Assembly (NCBI GenBank): GCA_026874595.1 | Contig: CM049311.1 | Location: 54,379,676 to 54,443,675, forward strand | Reading direction: 5' to 3' | Source: Sipunculus nudus | Lineage: Eukaryota > Annelida > Sipuncula > Golfingiida > Sipunculidae | DNA: 64,000 nucleotides | In this document: positions 1-12,008 of the stretch, in pieces | Position numbering within the stretch: the stretch's first letter is position 1 | How the letters are laid out: each line of letters starts with the position of its first letter | The notes under the pieces: generated by a model | Told to the model about the DNA's origin: nothing | What the model saw: only the letters and a program-made list of their open reading frames with translations | The model's database searches: none | Translations under genes and position numbers: made by a program

Positions 1-625
1 ATTTAAAATTTGCATTTAATGTTAATAAAATGAAAAATTTCGTCAGTTCACAAAATATAAAGCATAAGAGATGGTTAAAAGTGTAAATTATTGGGGAAAG
101 ACGTTTCACAAAGCACTGGTTAAAGGTATTGCCGATTATCGCTCAACTGACGTCGTTCCATGTACCGGGAAAGCTGACAGAAACGGGATAAGTACGTATT
201 ACAAGTCGCACCCTGACTTTGCTAGAAAATTCTAGTTTTTAGAATTCGATTTCCTAGTACAAGTCGCGACTTCTGCAATGACTTTTACGGTAACATATCT
301 GTGACACATATATTACTGGTATTCTCAGTAGATTAAAATTATATACATGTAAATAGAAATACACATACAGAGAGTAATGCAGACCTGTATGAAGGATAAA
401 TTTTCAAAGAGCTATTTTAATATTTGGAGATTTATTTCATATATATATAAAGAGGAACAATTACAGAGGTTAGAGGTCATTCCAGTTTGGCAAATGTTAT
501 GCATAAAGTTATTTAAAAAAAGCATCCTATCACATGCTATAACTGATGACAACTGAGTAACTGAGTACATTACCCATCAGTTTAGTTTCACTGCATGTAT
601 AAACTCTTGTTTCACTTTTAAACAG
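1..625. other. TTC4 intron, left window edge
   Basis: AT-rich. No exon with similarity to the TTC4 TPR region was found; the stretch ends in the acceptor of the exon at 626. Nothing else recognised, and 713-1467 is equally featureless. Confidence 0.5.
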
Positions 626-712
626 AAAGCTCTGGACAGGGACAAAAGAAAGGAGCTCCTGAAAGAAAAACGTGAACAGGAAGCTGAAGAAAGGCTTGTT
701 ACAGAGATCCAG
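626..712 (+). CDS. TTC4: TTC4 exon (first in window), post-TPR basic helix
   Basis: Twenty-nine whole codons between a CAG acceptor and a GT donor at 713. It encodes a charged helix rich in K, R and E, which in the family follows the last TPR. Phase 0 at both ends. Confidence 0.88.
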
Positions 713-3700
713 GTACACAGGGTTACATGTTCCCAAGCATTGTTAAAGGAACCTATTCTGATATCTGAAGGCTGTTAATTAGAATTAATCCTCTTTTAAA
801 AAAAGCCCTGAAAACACCAATCCAATTGGCACAGAGGCTGTTTGTTTATATCCACATGTTTTTAACAGGTAGGATAAAAACAAAATAATCTCAAAACATT
901 CAACAAGGGCATCTGGCAGCAAGTAAGACAAACCAGAGTTTTACAATGGGCATTTGGCAGTTATTGATCTTTCAACTTCTGCACATGTGTTACCAACCAC
1001 CACAGGTAACATGTTTCTTCTGTTTGTCAACAATGCTGTGTTTACTAACAACTAGTAGATGAATGAGCTCATACGTTGTTAACATGTTTTAACAGTTATT
1101 ACGTTCAGTTCAGTAATATGTAAGGAGAGTAAGCCAGAAATCACTTAAATCCTGTAAAAAAGGGTATGTGAATAGTTGGCTTTAATATTCAGTCAATTTT
1201 TACTGTAAGATGACAATATTATTAACTGAACCAAACTAATGGAAGTTAGGTAAACTTTAACAAATCTTCTACTCCAGTAACTGTTTAACCATGCAAGGTG
1301 GAGGAAAAAAATATTATGTACATCTTGATTTTGTATTGGATATTTATAACTGTAGTTTAATAAGATTGTAAATTAATATTAATGACTAAACTGTGAACAT
1401 AAACTAAAGTAAACATTAATTGTCTTTAAGTAAACAAACTTCGTTTTCATCAATAATTTTCATTTTTAGCTCAGCTGACTATAAGTCATCTGAGCTATAG
1501 TCGTGGTCCATTGTCCGTCCGTCTGTCCATCCGTCCGTCCGTAGATGTGGCACGTTTTGAAACCGTAAGACCTAGGAATCCAAAATTCAGCATAATGTTA
1601 GATGTCCCCAAGATCTCCAACCAAGCCAAAAACTGGGTCTTTGCGACTTCGTTCCTTTGAGAAATTAAGGAAAAACCTCAATTTTTTATTAAAATCCTAT
1701 TTACACACTTCAGGACTGCCTAATATCAAAACCACTCATCTGTTTTTCCTCATATTTACCATAAATATAAATAGTTCCTATGTACATGCCAGAAATTAAG
1801 TCTGTAAAGTATAAATTCTTTAAGTTATGGGCCCAAACATAATGGACTTTGTAAAAATCAGGAAAAATAATAACTCACTTAACATGAAAAATTTTGAAAC
1901 TAGAGTCTATTTTCTCAAGTATATAACTATGTTTAACTAAGATTCAATTGATTACCCAAAATTAGATCTGAATTTTGTAATTTTTTTAGGTTATTAGCAT
2001 AAAAAAAATCAGTACCTTAAATTTTGCCCAACTTTGACCATGGCATGTTTTTTTCCTGTAAGCACCATTGATTTAATTTTCACAGCATGTAAACATAAAT
2101 ATTTAGTTTGTCTAAATCTGAAATTTGAAAATAAAAGTTTGAAAATTAAGCTAGTTATTGATTTTTTTTTTCTGTAGTCACTTGCTTTGATTACAGATGC
2201 AGGGTCCCACTCCAGGTCACTGGGAGTCAGCTATGCCAGGGTTTCTGATTTGTTACAGTCACTGGGGGAGATCCCCTGCTGTGACAGGTGTACAGTTATT
2301 CTCATATCACCACCCCCCCCCCCCCCCCCCCCACAAACCCAACCCATCAAGAGTTCTGCAGTAATTGTTATTGTTTTCACTGTATCTCCATAATTGTAAT
2401 GCTGTTTCCACTCCGATATGCAAAAACTTTCCTTGAAAAATAATTCAAGGTGTAATCCAGAAGATGCAATGTTGTGTAATGTAGCATTTTTAAAAAATCA
2501 ATTTTCTTTTAAATGATTTTAACAAATATAATTGAACCCATCAGTATGCTTAAATTATTATCAAATATGAAGCACATTATGGATAAATAAAGACACAATT
2601 AAAAATTGTGAAATCAAAATCAAGTATTATTTTTTAGATATTTATTGTTTTGTAGATTTAAAAGATATATTTTTGTGGTAAAAAATAAATAAACATTTGT
2701 ATGCATGATGTGGTGTTATCTGACAAGATTGAGATTTATGATGATGCAATCGAGAATTATGAATCAACTTTTATATTCAGATATATATGTTAAATTGGAA
2801 ATGTATATAAATATAAACTTAAATTAGAAAATAATTGATGTGATAAAAAAATGAGGATTTAATACAAACATTTGTTCATTATTTTCTTGCCTCAGCAGAA
2901 TTTGAGATCAGGCTTTGTTTGCCCTGTTTTATGTTGTTAATTAGCTATATTTCAACTGTATACATTTCATAAAAAAAATACATATATATTTAATAATATA
3001 TATTATACAAAAAAATAGATTCAATTGAACAAATGTGTAAACTACTGAAATGTCAACAGTTAATCGATAAACCAACTAATGATCATGGTAATAGTACAGA
3101 TCATTTGTTCACAAACTGCTCACATGCTTTAGTTTCAACATTAGGAAACACATGGTCAGGTCACAAAATATTTTTTGCAACAATTTCTTGCTCATCAATA
3201 CAAACCAATCATATAAACCAACCATGGCCTTTATTACCTCTTCCTCTTACACTTTATCTCCATTTGATATTATTTTAGATTTTTACCTTCAAGGTTAACA
3301 TCAGCTGAGCACAGTGACCCATAGGTCCCTTGTTTTTCATGTGTTCTTTATAATACATATATAAATGTATTTTACACATAAAAATGATTTTGTTTATTAC
3401 AGAAACGTGGCATCAACTTGGCAAGTATGGGTAAAAGCTCAGGTGATGACAAGACAGATTTATTGAAAAATTTAGAACCGCACAACCGTGCTGGTGCCAA
3501 GGTTTATATTGACAATGAAGGAAAGCTGCACTGGCCTGTCATGTTCTTCTATCCAGAGTATCAAGAGACAGATTTCAACTCTAATGTCACAGAAACTGAC
3601 ATGTAAGTCTTTAACACAACACTTTATTTGCAGTATATGTAACCAAGGGTCCATTGCAAGACTTCCACTAATTCCTTTATTTCCTATATTTTTTTAATAT

Positions 3701-6700
3701 GAAAAATTTGTCTCCTATAATGTTCTATATTTCCTATATTTTAATAAGAAAAATTTGTCTCCTATAATTTTCTATATTTTCCAGCATTTGGATAGTATTC
3801 TGTAGCATACATTTTCTTATATTTTCCATCATTTGGATAGTATTCAGTAGCATACATTTTCCTATATTTTCCAGCATTTAGAAAGTATTCTGTAGCATAC
3901 ATTTTCCTATATTTTCCAGCATTTGGATAGTATTCAGTAGCATACATTTTCCTGTATTTTCCAGCATTTAGAAAGTATTCTGTAGCATACATTTTCTTAT
4001 ATTTTCCAGCATTTGGATAGTATTCAGTAGCATACATTTTCCTATATTTTCCAGTATTTAGAAAGTATTCTGTAGCATACATTTTCCTATATTTTCCAGC
4101 ATTTGGATAGTATTCAGTAGCATACATTTTCCTGTATTTACCAGCATTTGGATAGTATTCAGTAGCATACATTTTCCTATATTTTCCAGCATTTAGAAAG
4201 TATTCTGTAGCATATAGTTTCATATATTTTTCAGCATTTAGATAGTATTCTGTAGCATACATTTTCCTATATTTTCCAGCATTTAGAAAGTATTCTGTAG
4301 CATATAGTTTCCTATATTTTTCAGCATTTGGATAGTATTCTGTAGCATACATTTTCCTACATTTCCCAGCATTAAGATGGTATTCTATAGCATACATCAT
4401 ACATTTTTCTACATTTTCCAGCATTTAGTTAGTATTCTGTAGCATACATTTTCTTATATTTTTCAGCATTTAGAAAGTATTCTGTAGCATACATTTTCCT
4501 ATATTTTTGTTAACTAGCAGTCCTTTTATATTTCTATTAATTAAAGAAATGTTGCCAAAAATCAGAAGAGTAGACCAAGATACCTTTCATCTAAATCTCA
4601 GAGAAGTCAAACCTGCATCAGTTTGCATATAGATATATAAAGCCAGACAATTAATAATTAGACTGATGATAGGTTTAACCCATACCAATGTTAATATATG
4701 TGTTAAGAAGAGTTATGAGTACTAATGATCGTTAAGTTATTTTGATTTCATATCGCAGAATTATTTATTCCAGATTTATACATTTTTAGTTAGGTTTTAT
4801 TCTGTGGAAAAACAGAACACACCATTTTTTTGCTGGAAAATCCTTTTATGATTATTATTTGAGTTTGCTGGCATTTGTTCCATTTAGGCACTGGGGATTT
4901 TGGTACATGAAATTTGGAACTGGAGATCTGGGCACTGGGGGTTTGTATTAGTGATTTGTGTAAACTGACTAATTGAATCATTCTGTATCTGATTTACAGT
5001 TTAGAGGACCACCTTAACCAAATGTTTGAGGAGCTGCCATCCTGGGATGCAGAACACAAATATAAACCTGAAAATTTACAGGTAAACATTTAAATTTGAT
5101 TGTCAATAATAATACACACTCATGTAACAGGATGGTTATGTGTGGTTGGTCCTGCACTGGTGTGAACAATTCTGATTTAAAAATCCTGCCCATCAGCAGC
5201 TGAGACTATATGTGTCAGCATTGTATAAAATATCATAAGCATTTTAGAAGAGGACACCATGCAGACCAATGTATTTTGAGTTGTATCATTGGCTGTTGAA
5301 CCTGCTGTTTGCAAAAGTATATCTAAAAATTGAGCTTTGTGATCTAACATGGAGAATTCATATTGTTTACACTGACTGCTCCTGATTGATCGATTGATAG
5401 ATTGGTTAAGAAAAGATGACTTTTCCAATGTATCAGTAAAATTTTATCAATAAATTAATATTTGTGTAACAAAATAAAATGGTAAAAGTATGTAAGTTTT
5501 GGCTTGCTTGATTAAAATATTTTTCATTCATATAGGCATCAGTACCTAACATTTGAAACCAGGCAAATACTAGGGCTGGGTATCGGTCCGCCTCTTCCAG
5601 TACAATACGTATTGCGATACAGTTAATTCGATACCGATACGTGTTGATGATACGTTTCATTTTTCTTTGTATATCATTTCTTAATTAAAGCTCTGTTTCT
5701 TGTTGTTATATTTTTTTATTGTAACATACAACATATTTAGTATGCTATGCACTTAAGCAGCTTAAGCTTGATATTAAATAAATAATAAAAACAGTTGCTT
5801 TTAATTATAAAAATCTATCTAATCAAGACTAGCAAAATCTCGATCTTCTTTGACCCCTTAGCATCCCCCCCCCCCCCCCGCACAAACATGTTTTATTGCA
5901 TTTGGTGGGGAAGATCATAGGCTGTTTTTTTATGTCATGTAAATACACAGTTTTGTATAGTTCTGTGAATATGAATCCCATTAGTCAATCTCCTGTTTGT
6001 ACAGGATTTGTCCCCAGGCTTTAACCATTTATTTGACATCTAACGTCGAATGTGGGAATTCTGAGTAACATATGACTGGCTACTTAAATAAAAAAAATAG
6101 AGATTAAATGACATATATAAAGATAGGATATATACGTGAATGTACCTTGTTACTTGTAGCAATATGCTATTATCATTCTCCTATTATTGTTCACATGCGC
6201 CTGCTTGTCATTGAAGTACTGACGTGCATGCGTATTTACATTTATTAACAAGTCTTAAAAGCCAAAGCAACAAATATATAGGCTGCAGTGCATTTAGGTT
6301 TATAAATGGTCATGGTTATATGTAAAGTTAGAGTTACAATGCTGTTCATAAGCAAGCAATCGATATGACCAATACAGCATGCAACGCATTTCAGTTATTG
6401 TATCGACTTCGTGTATCGATTTGTATCGATATATCGATATATTGATACAGCTCTAGCAAATACTGTGGTTATTTTTTTCTTTGTGAGCGTTTCATATATT
6501 TCTGAAAGAGAAATCATATGCCTGATCTGTACTATAAGCTGATGAACATGTCATCTGTTAGTCATAGCATCAAAAGTTGAAATTTCATATATAAAAACAA
6601 AGTTTTATATGAACTGTAAATCAGAGATTAATATGTTAAATAATATCAGATGTTTTATATTGTCTGCCAATAATTAACAAGATTTTCCACTCCTTCAGTT

Positions 6701-9700
6701 TTCTCTATGTTCTTTTCAAATTATTAAGATTTTGTGTGCATTTATTAAATATTAGACAATGGGTCACTTTTGTGAGGAAGGCAATCATTTTGAACACTCA
6801 GTGGGTTCTTAGACCCATTAGGGTCTTCATGACCAAGGTGACTTCTGGTAGTCTATATGCTTCTTTCTTGTGCTGCCACCTCTCGGATGTACCGGTATTT
6901 AAAAATTGAATCATGTGAATGTAATCAAGGCTGGCATGTAGATGTGTGATCCTGACAGATTTTAAATATGTGAAAGTGAAATGCCAAAAAGTGATAGGTA
7001 TTCTGTAAGATATGAGGGATGCTGATGAATGTGTGTGACCAGTAATTCTAGTCTGGTTGTGACTTGAGTACTTGTGTATGATCAGTATTTCTAGCCTAGT
7101 TGTTGTGACTGAGTACTTGTGTATGATCAGTAATTCTAGCCTGGTTGTTGTGACTGAGTACTTGTGTATGATCAGTTATTCTAGCCTAAGTACTTGTGTA
7201 TGATCAGTATTACTAGTTTGAGTACTTGTGTATGATCAGTATTTCTAGTTTGAGTACTTGTTAGCGATTCTGTGAGCTTATGCGATGGTGCCGCGGCGTC
7301 CGTCTTACGTCGTGTGTGGTGCGTTGTCTGTACCATAGCTATCTCAAAAACGGCAGGAGCTAGCATCACCAAAGTTTTTGCAAATAATCAGTCATCCAAA
7401 AAACTATTATCGGATTTTGTTTATTTTTTTTCTTACTGCATTTTCTTAGATTTTATAGTGGAAAAGCTAAAAAAGTTTAAAAATCTTCTTCTCTGAAACT
7501 GTCCAGCCAAATTGTCCAAAATTTCACAGAAATGATCCCTGGAACAATCTCTCTCAAGTTTGTTCGAATGGTTCCAGTTTGGAGATTTTTGGCCGAGTTA
7601 CAGGAGGTTGAACTTAGTCATCTGTCCAAAAAAGCACACTAAAATTAAAATCTCAGAAACGGCTAGAGCTATAATCACCAAATTTTATACCAAGGTTTGT
7701 CACATATGTCATATCTGATTTTGAGGTATTGGTGGCGCCACCTACATTGATGTGTTTTTTACAAGCAAAAATGTAATTTTAAACTCTTCTAGCTTATACA
7801 TTGATTTATGATGAAACTGTTAAGCTGATTGGTTTAAACTTTACAAGAATTATTCTATGGTAGGGTTCTACCAGTTTTATAAGAATAGATTGGGTAAATA
7901 CAGTTTTATAAAAGCATTGTAGCCAATTAAAAAAAGGCTTTCTGTATTTGAAAACAGATTTGACAACATTCTGAGTTTCAGCAGCCAAGTCAAGAGGTCA
8001 CTCAGTACAAAGAGGTTGGGTCCAGACATCACAATGGCAACTGACCTGGCTCGGGGGGGGGGGGGGGTGTCTAGACAATCTAGACGTCTAGACACAATGT
8101 TTAGTAGCAGATTTCCCAGATAATTAGAACTATATCTTTCAACTGTTTGAAAAAACTTGGTTTGCATTTTAGGCGAATCAGGTTTATCATTAGGTCACAT
8201 GTGAACTGCTGCACTCTCATTTTTGGTTGACCTCTGACCTTTCCTCGCTGCCCAGCGTCCATTTGTGCATTTGTTTCCACACATAAACCTGCATATCTCG
8301 GGAACCGTTAAACCGATCAGGCTAAACATTTTGCACAAATGTAGCCCTTTGATAGCTTTATAACATACACTTAAAATGGTGGCGCCACCTGCAACCATTT
8401 TTGCACAGCATCCATCTGTTCATCTGCCTTGGGATAAAATTACTCATATCTCAGCAGTGGTTTGACTTATCCACCTAAAATTTTGCAGGTTTATACATCC
8501 TGGACAGCTTTCTCGATTTTATGACAGGTGGCACCACCTACATTCACGTTTACTCTGCAGACATCCAAGCTCATATCTCGGGAATCGTTCAACTGATTGG
8601 GCCAAAATTTTGCATGTGTATAGATCTCATATAGCTCTTCATCATAGGCAAAACTGGTGGCGCCACCTGCAACCATTTATGCACAGCATCCATCTGTTCA
8701 TCTGCCTTGGCGTAAAATCACTCATATCTCAGCAGTGGTTTGACATATCGACCTGAAATTTTGCAGGTTTATGCATCCTTGAAAGCTTTCTCGATTTTAT
8801 GACAGGTGGCGCCACCTACATTCAGGTTCACTCTGCAGACATCCAAGCTCATATCTTGGGAATAGTTTGAGCGATTGGGCCAAAATTTTGCATGTGTATA
8901 GATCTCATATAGCTCTTCATCATAGGCAAAACTGGTGGCGCCATCTGCAACCACTTATGCACAGCGTCTATCTGTTTATCTGCCTTGGGATAAAATCAGT
9001 CATATCTCAGCAGTGGTTTGACTTATCCACCTGAATTTTTGCAGGTTTATACATCCTGGACAGCTTTCTCAATTTTATGACAGGTGGCGCCACCTACATT
9101 CACGTTTACTCTGCAGACATCCAAGCTCATATCTCTGGAACTGTTTGACTGATTGGGCCAAAATTTTGCATGTGTATAGATCTCACATAGCTCTTTATCA
9201 TAGGCAAAATTGGAGGTGCCACCTGCATTCACTTATGAACACTGTCCATCTGTTCATCTGCCTGGGGATAAAATCACTCATATCTCAGCAGTGGTTTGAC
9301 TTATCCACCTGAAATTTTGCAGGTTTATACATCCTGGACAATTTTCTTGATTTTATGACAGGTTGCACCACCTACATTCACGTTTAAGCTGCAAACATCC
9401 ATGCTAATATGCAACACACCTCACTCTGTTCCCCTTGCCACTTAATCCATGCCTCATTTCACCCGTCCCACTCTGATTTCTGCAGATACACATAGTTGCT
9501 TGTCGACTTCCCATATTCTAGTTTTAAAATGTCCTAGTCTGAAACTTGCAGGTCCGAAATGTCCATTTTGCTGAAATCAAAATGACTGAGGTAGATATGC
9601 AGGACTTAAAAGGATCAATATTAAATTTTAAAAATAAACCTCCATTCATACTCCCAAACTTTGCACAGGTTCACATTAGGCCTGTAGGCCTTGTGTATGA

Positions 9701-11229
9701 TCAGTATTTCTAGCCTGAGTACTTGTGTATGATCAGTATTTCTAGTTTAATACTTGTGTATGATCAGTATTTCTAGTTTGAGTACTTGTGTATGATCAGT
9801 ATTTCTAGTTTGAGTACTTGTGTATGATCAGTTATTCTAGTTTGAGTACTTGTGTATGATAAGTATTTCTAGCCTGGTTGTTGTGACTGGGTGTTTGTGT
9901 ATGATAAGTTATTCTAGCCTTGATGATGTGACTGAGAACTTGTGTGTGAGCAGTTATTCTAGCCTGGTTGTTGTGACTGAGTATTTGTTTGTAATTAGTA
10001 ATTCTAGCCTAGTTGTTGTGACTTGAGTACTTGTGTGTGATCAGTAATTCAAACCTGGTTGTTATGACCTGAGTACTTGTGTGTGATCAGTTATTCTAGC
10101 CTGTTGTTGTGACTGAGTACTTTTGTAGGATCAGTAATTCTAGCCTGTTTTTTATGACTTGAGTACTTGTGTGTGAGCAGTAATTCTAGCCTGGTTGTTG
10201 TGACCGAGTACTTGTTTGTGATCAGTAATTCTAGCCTGGTTGTTGTGACTGAGTACTTGTGTGTGATCAGTTATTCTAGCCTGGTTGTTGTGACTGAGTA
10301 CTTGTGTGTGAGCAGTAATTCTAGCCTGGTTGTTGTGACTGAGTACTTGTGTGTGATCAGTTATTCTAGCCTGTTGTTGTGACTGAGTACTTTTGTAGGA
10401 TCAGTAATTCTAGCCTGGTTGTTGTGACTCAGTACCTGTGGTTTTATCCTGTAGGTTTACTTTGAAGATCATAAAAGTAACAGTCTGGTTAGGGTGAAGA
10501 AGAGTGCGACCTTGGGAGATATCCTCAAGGACAGCAGGTAAAAATGATCTGACTCTGAGTAAAGTTTAAAATCTTTCTTAAGGAAAATGTGATATTACAT
10601 GCCCAAGAATCACAAGCACCTGGGCATCAATGTTTGATCATGTTTCTTTGGAAAATGTTAAAGTTTGTGCTACATTTTGCTATAATCTAAATTTTAAGAT
10701 AGAAAAGAAGTGCTCAAGTCTTTCTTGACAAAAAGAACTTTTATTTGAGTATAACAATTTGTTTTCAAAATATGTCCCTTATTCTTAACCAGTCTTTATT
10801 GAACAGTATTCATATTAGTCAAATAAAGACCATTTTATCAAGGTTTATGGGTTTCTTGGATCAAACAGGTTTAGACATAATCAGCAGATAACTTGTAAAT
10901 GGCAGCAGTGGGGTTTCATTTATTAAGAAATGGTAAATAAAAAAGGGCTTATATTTGCCTGTGCAATTTCAATGTTTGTTTTGGATACACGTCAGCCAAT
11001 CAAAACTGCTGCTTTTGATTTGTAATGTTTATGAGAAATTTTTTGTAAAGAATACTACATGGCATCAAATATAATTATTTAAAAATTCACTTATTAGATA
11101 TAAGCATTGATAATAATTTCTTTTTTTCTGTTTTTCAGGTACACTGTGTATGGGGGCACCCCTGGCTTCATTGTGATTGTCAAGGACTCAGACTTTTCTA
11201 AAAGTTTTCTAAAGAGATACGAACAGTAA
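626..11229 (+). CDS. TTC4: TTC4 (tetratricopeptide repeat protein 4), C-terminal part, 5 exons
   Basis: Coding exons are 626-712, 3403-3602, 5000-5081, 10455-10537 and 11139-11229 (stop TAA 11227-11229). All have GT/AG introns, and the joined frame has 180 residues. The first exon matches the basic helix following the TPRs in animal TTC4 (KRKELLKEKREQEAEE). The rest is the C-terminal region of the TTC4/Cns1 family: the stretch HWPVMFFYPEYQETDF, then DHLNQMFEELPSWD, YFEDHKSN and TPGFIVIV near the end. Known role of the family: a co-chaperone binding Hsp90 and Hsp70 through N-terminal TPRs, with the C-terminal domain needed for client or ribosome-linked functions. The TPR exons and the start codon must lie upstream of the window. 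The gene is convergent with DIMT1. Intron 3 (5082-10454) is swollen by a hAT, a Helentron-like element and a minisatellite. Identification is from remembered family similarity and is strong. Confidence 0.93.
1468..3332 (+). mobile_element. Helentron-like element, AGCTCAGC family, copy 1
   Basis: The 5' end AGCTCAGCTGACTATAAGTC folds on the following CATCTGAGCT and is followed by a CCGTCCGTC microsatellite. Near the 3' end TCAGCTGAGC is the inverted copy of GCTCAGCTGA, then a hairpin GACCCATAGGTC and the end CCCTTG before TTTTT. It contains a poly-C tract at about 2312-2332. It occupies TTC4 intron 1. A short frame in it is not protein-like. Confidence 0.7.
3403..3602 (+). CDS. TTC4: TTC4 exon, linker and start of C-terminal domain
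   Basis: Starts KRGINLASMGKSS after a TTACAG acceptor and ends after ETD plus two bases at a GTAAGT donor. It contains the family hallmark WPVMFFYPEY. The split codon is completed by the exon at 5000. Confidence 0.93.
3690..4510. repeat. 45-bp minisatellite in TTC4 intron 2
   Basis: About 17 diverged copies of a 45-bp unit around CATTTGGATAGTATTCTGTA followed by GCATACATTTTCC. Because the period is divisible by three, a 220-codon frame stays open on the - strand with a 15-residue repeat; this is most likely a by-product, not a gene. Confidence 0.85.
5000..5081 (+). CDS. TTC4: TTC4 exon, DHLNQMFEELPSW segment
   Basis: The acceptor TTTACAG precedes 5000 and the donor GTAAAC follows 5081. One base completes an Ile codon, then 27 codons. 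The motif FEELPSWD corresponds to FGETPSWD of vertebrate TTC4. Confidence 0.93.
5571..6455. mobile_element. Non-autonomous hAT element, 885 bp
   Basis: Flanked by a perfect 8-bp target duplication GCAAATAC (5563-5570 and 6456-6463). Terminal inverted repeats TAGGGCTGGGTATC and, at the right, GATACAGCTCTA. Subterminal regions are rich in CGATA palindromes (CGATACCGATACG left; ATCGATATATCGATA right). No transposase frame, so an internally deleted or MITE-like hAT. It lies in TTC4 intron 3 and includes a poly-C tract near 5866. Confidence 0.8.
7030..7260. repeat. 45-bp minisatellite, left part
   Basis: Copies of GAGTACTTGTGTATGATCAG followed by TTTCTAGCCTGGTTGTTGTGACT. Interrupted at 7260/7261 by the element ending at 9693 and continuing on the far side. 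Confidence 0.85.
7261..9693 (+). mobile_element. Helentron-like element, TTAGYGA family, copy A, carrying a nested Helitron 3' part
   Basis: Begins TTAGCGATTCTGTGAGC. Ends with the subterminal inverted copy GCACAGGTTCACATTAG, a hairpin GGCCTGTAGGCC and TTG. Removing 7261-9693 rejoins the minisatellite exactly (GAGTACTTG + TGTATGATCAG), so there is no target duplication. From about 8180 to the CTAG at 9518-9521 the sequence belongs to the GTATCC Helitron family, with about seven units of alternating 140-bp repeats carrying GGTGGCGCCACC. Its 5' end was not found. Confidence 0.7.
8370..9370. repeat. Tandem ~280-bp repeat (two ~140-bp half units)
   Basis: Each unit holds two GGTGGCGCCACC-like palindromes (perfect at 8379, 8656, 8805 and 9083; degenerate at 8529, 8936 and 9361), with conserved CATATCTCAGCAGTGGTTTG and TTTTGCATGTGTATAGATC blocks. 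This is the core of the nested Helitron. Confidence 0.8.
9694..10445. repeat. 45-bp minisatellite, right part
   Basis: Continuation of the array at 7030-7260, about 17 copies, running to within about 10 bases of the acceptor of the TTC4 exon at 10455. The 71-codon + strand frame inside is repeat-derived (TEYLCVISYSSLVVV). Confidence 0.85.
10455..10537 (+). CDS. TTC4: TTC4 exon, VYFEDH segment
   Basis: Directly follows the end of a 45-bp minisatellite; acceptor GTAG, donor GTAAAA. Encodes VYFEDHKSNSLVRVKK and a conserved LGDILKDSR tail, with the last Arg codon split. Confidence 0.93.
11139..11229 (+). CDS. TTC4: TTC4 terminal exon and stop
   Basis: Acceptor TTTTTCAG. Encodes YTVYGGTPGFIVIVKDSDF and a short KSFLKRYEQ end before TAA. 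An AATAAA at 11307-11312 is a good polyadenylation signal 78 bases after the stop. Confidence 0.93.
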
Positions 11230-11306
11230 AATCTTATCATGACACTGTGCATGAATTAATCAGAACTTCTCATATAGTTCATCTAACATGTATCATAATG
11301 TCATTT

Positions 11307-11312
11307 AATAAA
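11307..11312 (+). terminator. TTC4: Polyadenylation signal of TTC4
   Basis: AATAAA hexamer on the gene strand, followed by an A run and T-rich sequence. It is the first canonical signal after the TTC4 stop. Confidence 0.6.
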
Positions 11313-12001
11313 AAAGTATCATCCTGTGTATTTTATTGTCATAAACATGATCATTTTATCACATTAAAGTTAGGCCCAAGAAAGTGTTTCTCGGGACCTT
11401 TTTTCCAGAAACCTGTTTGAGCGGGCAGATATTTTTATTAAAGATATTCCATAAAATATGATATGATCAGGGGACAACAGGATAATAATAAAAAATGTTT
11501 TGCTAAACAAGTAAATCACAACATAGAAAAGCCCAAATTTTATCCAATTTATTTTATTAATAATTATTTTGAAATATTTAGAATATTTAAATAAGTTATT
11601 GAGATCTGATTTATATGGCAAGTGTCATTCATTTCCATACTTGATCAGGTTTGGTCTCAATTGGTTATACTTATTTTTTTTATTTTTCAAAAGTGTATCC
11701 ATCTGAAATAGTCCATGCATCTGCATCCTAATATAATCTGTGACTAAGGGCGTAGTCACAATCAGATCATTCCTGCAGTTCTTCTTGGAAGATTTATTGG
11801 CCACCAAACTCCATGTATAGACTTGAACCTACTGAATATCTTAAAGAGTACTCTTCTGTTCTATTTCTGTACCACAAACCCCCCTACCTTTGCAAAGTTT
11901 TGAAACCATTCATGGAGGCTACCATTTTGTGTATCACTAAAACTTGGATGTCACAAGTTTCATGTTGCAATTACCAGTTGGGTGTTCCACGAATAAAACC
12001 T
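11313..12001. other. Intergenic stretch after TTC4
   Basis: AT-rich. No gene or repeat recognised; the short frames here look random. Confidence 0.4.
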
Positions 12002-12008
12002 TTTTTTA

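Noticed and set aside
2178-2288. Possible extra TTC4 exon after a TTACAG
   Set aside because: The segment is inside a Helentron-like repeat, and the flanking exons (626-712 and 3403-3602) join in phase and match the protein family without it.
3762-4424. 220-codon - strand frame with a 15-residue repeat
   Set aside because: It is a tandem 45-bp minisatellite inside an intron; the frame stays open because the period is a multiple of three. No start context, no domain, and units vary without regard to codons as far as can be seen.
5177-5428. 83-codon - strand frame in TTC4 intron 3
   Set aside because: Looks slightly protein-like (LLQTAGSTANDTTQNT) but has no splice context or recognisable family; treated as chance.
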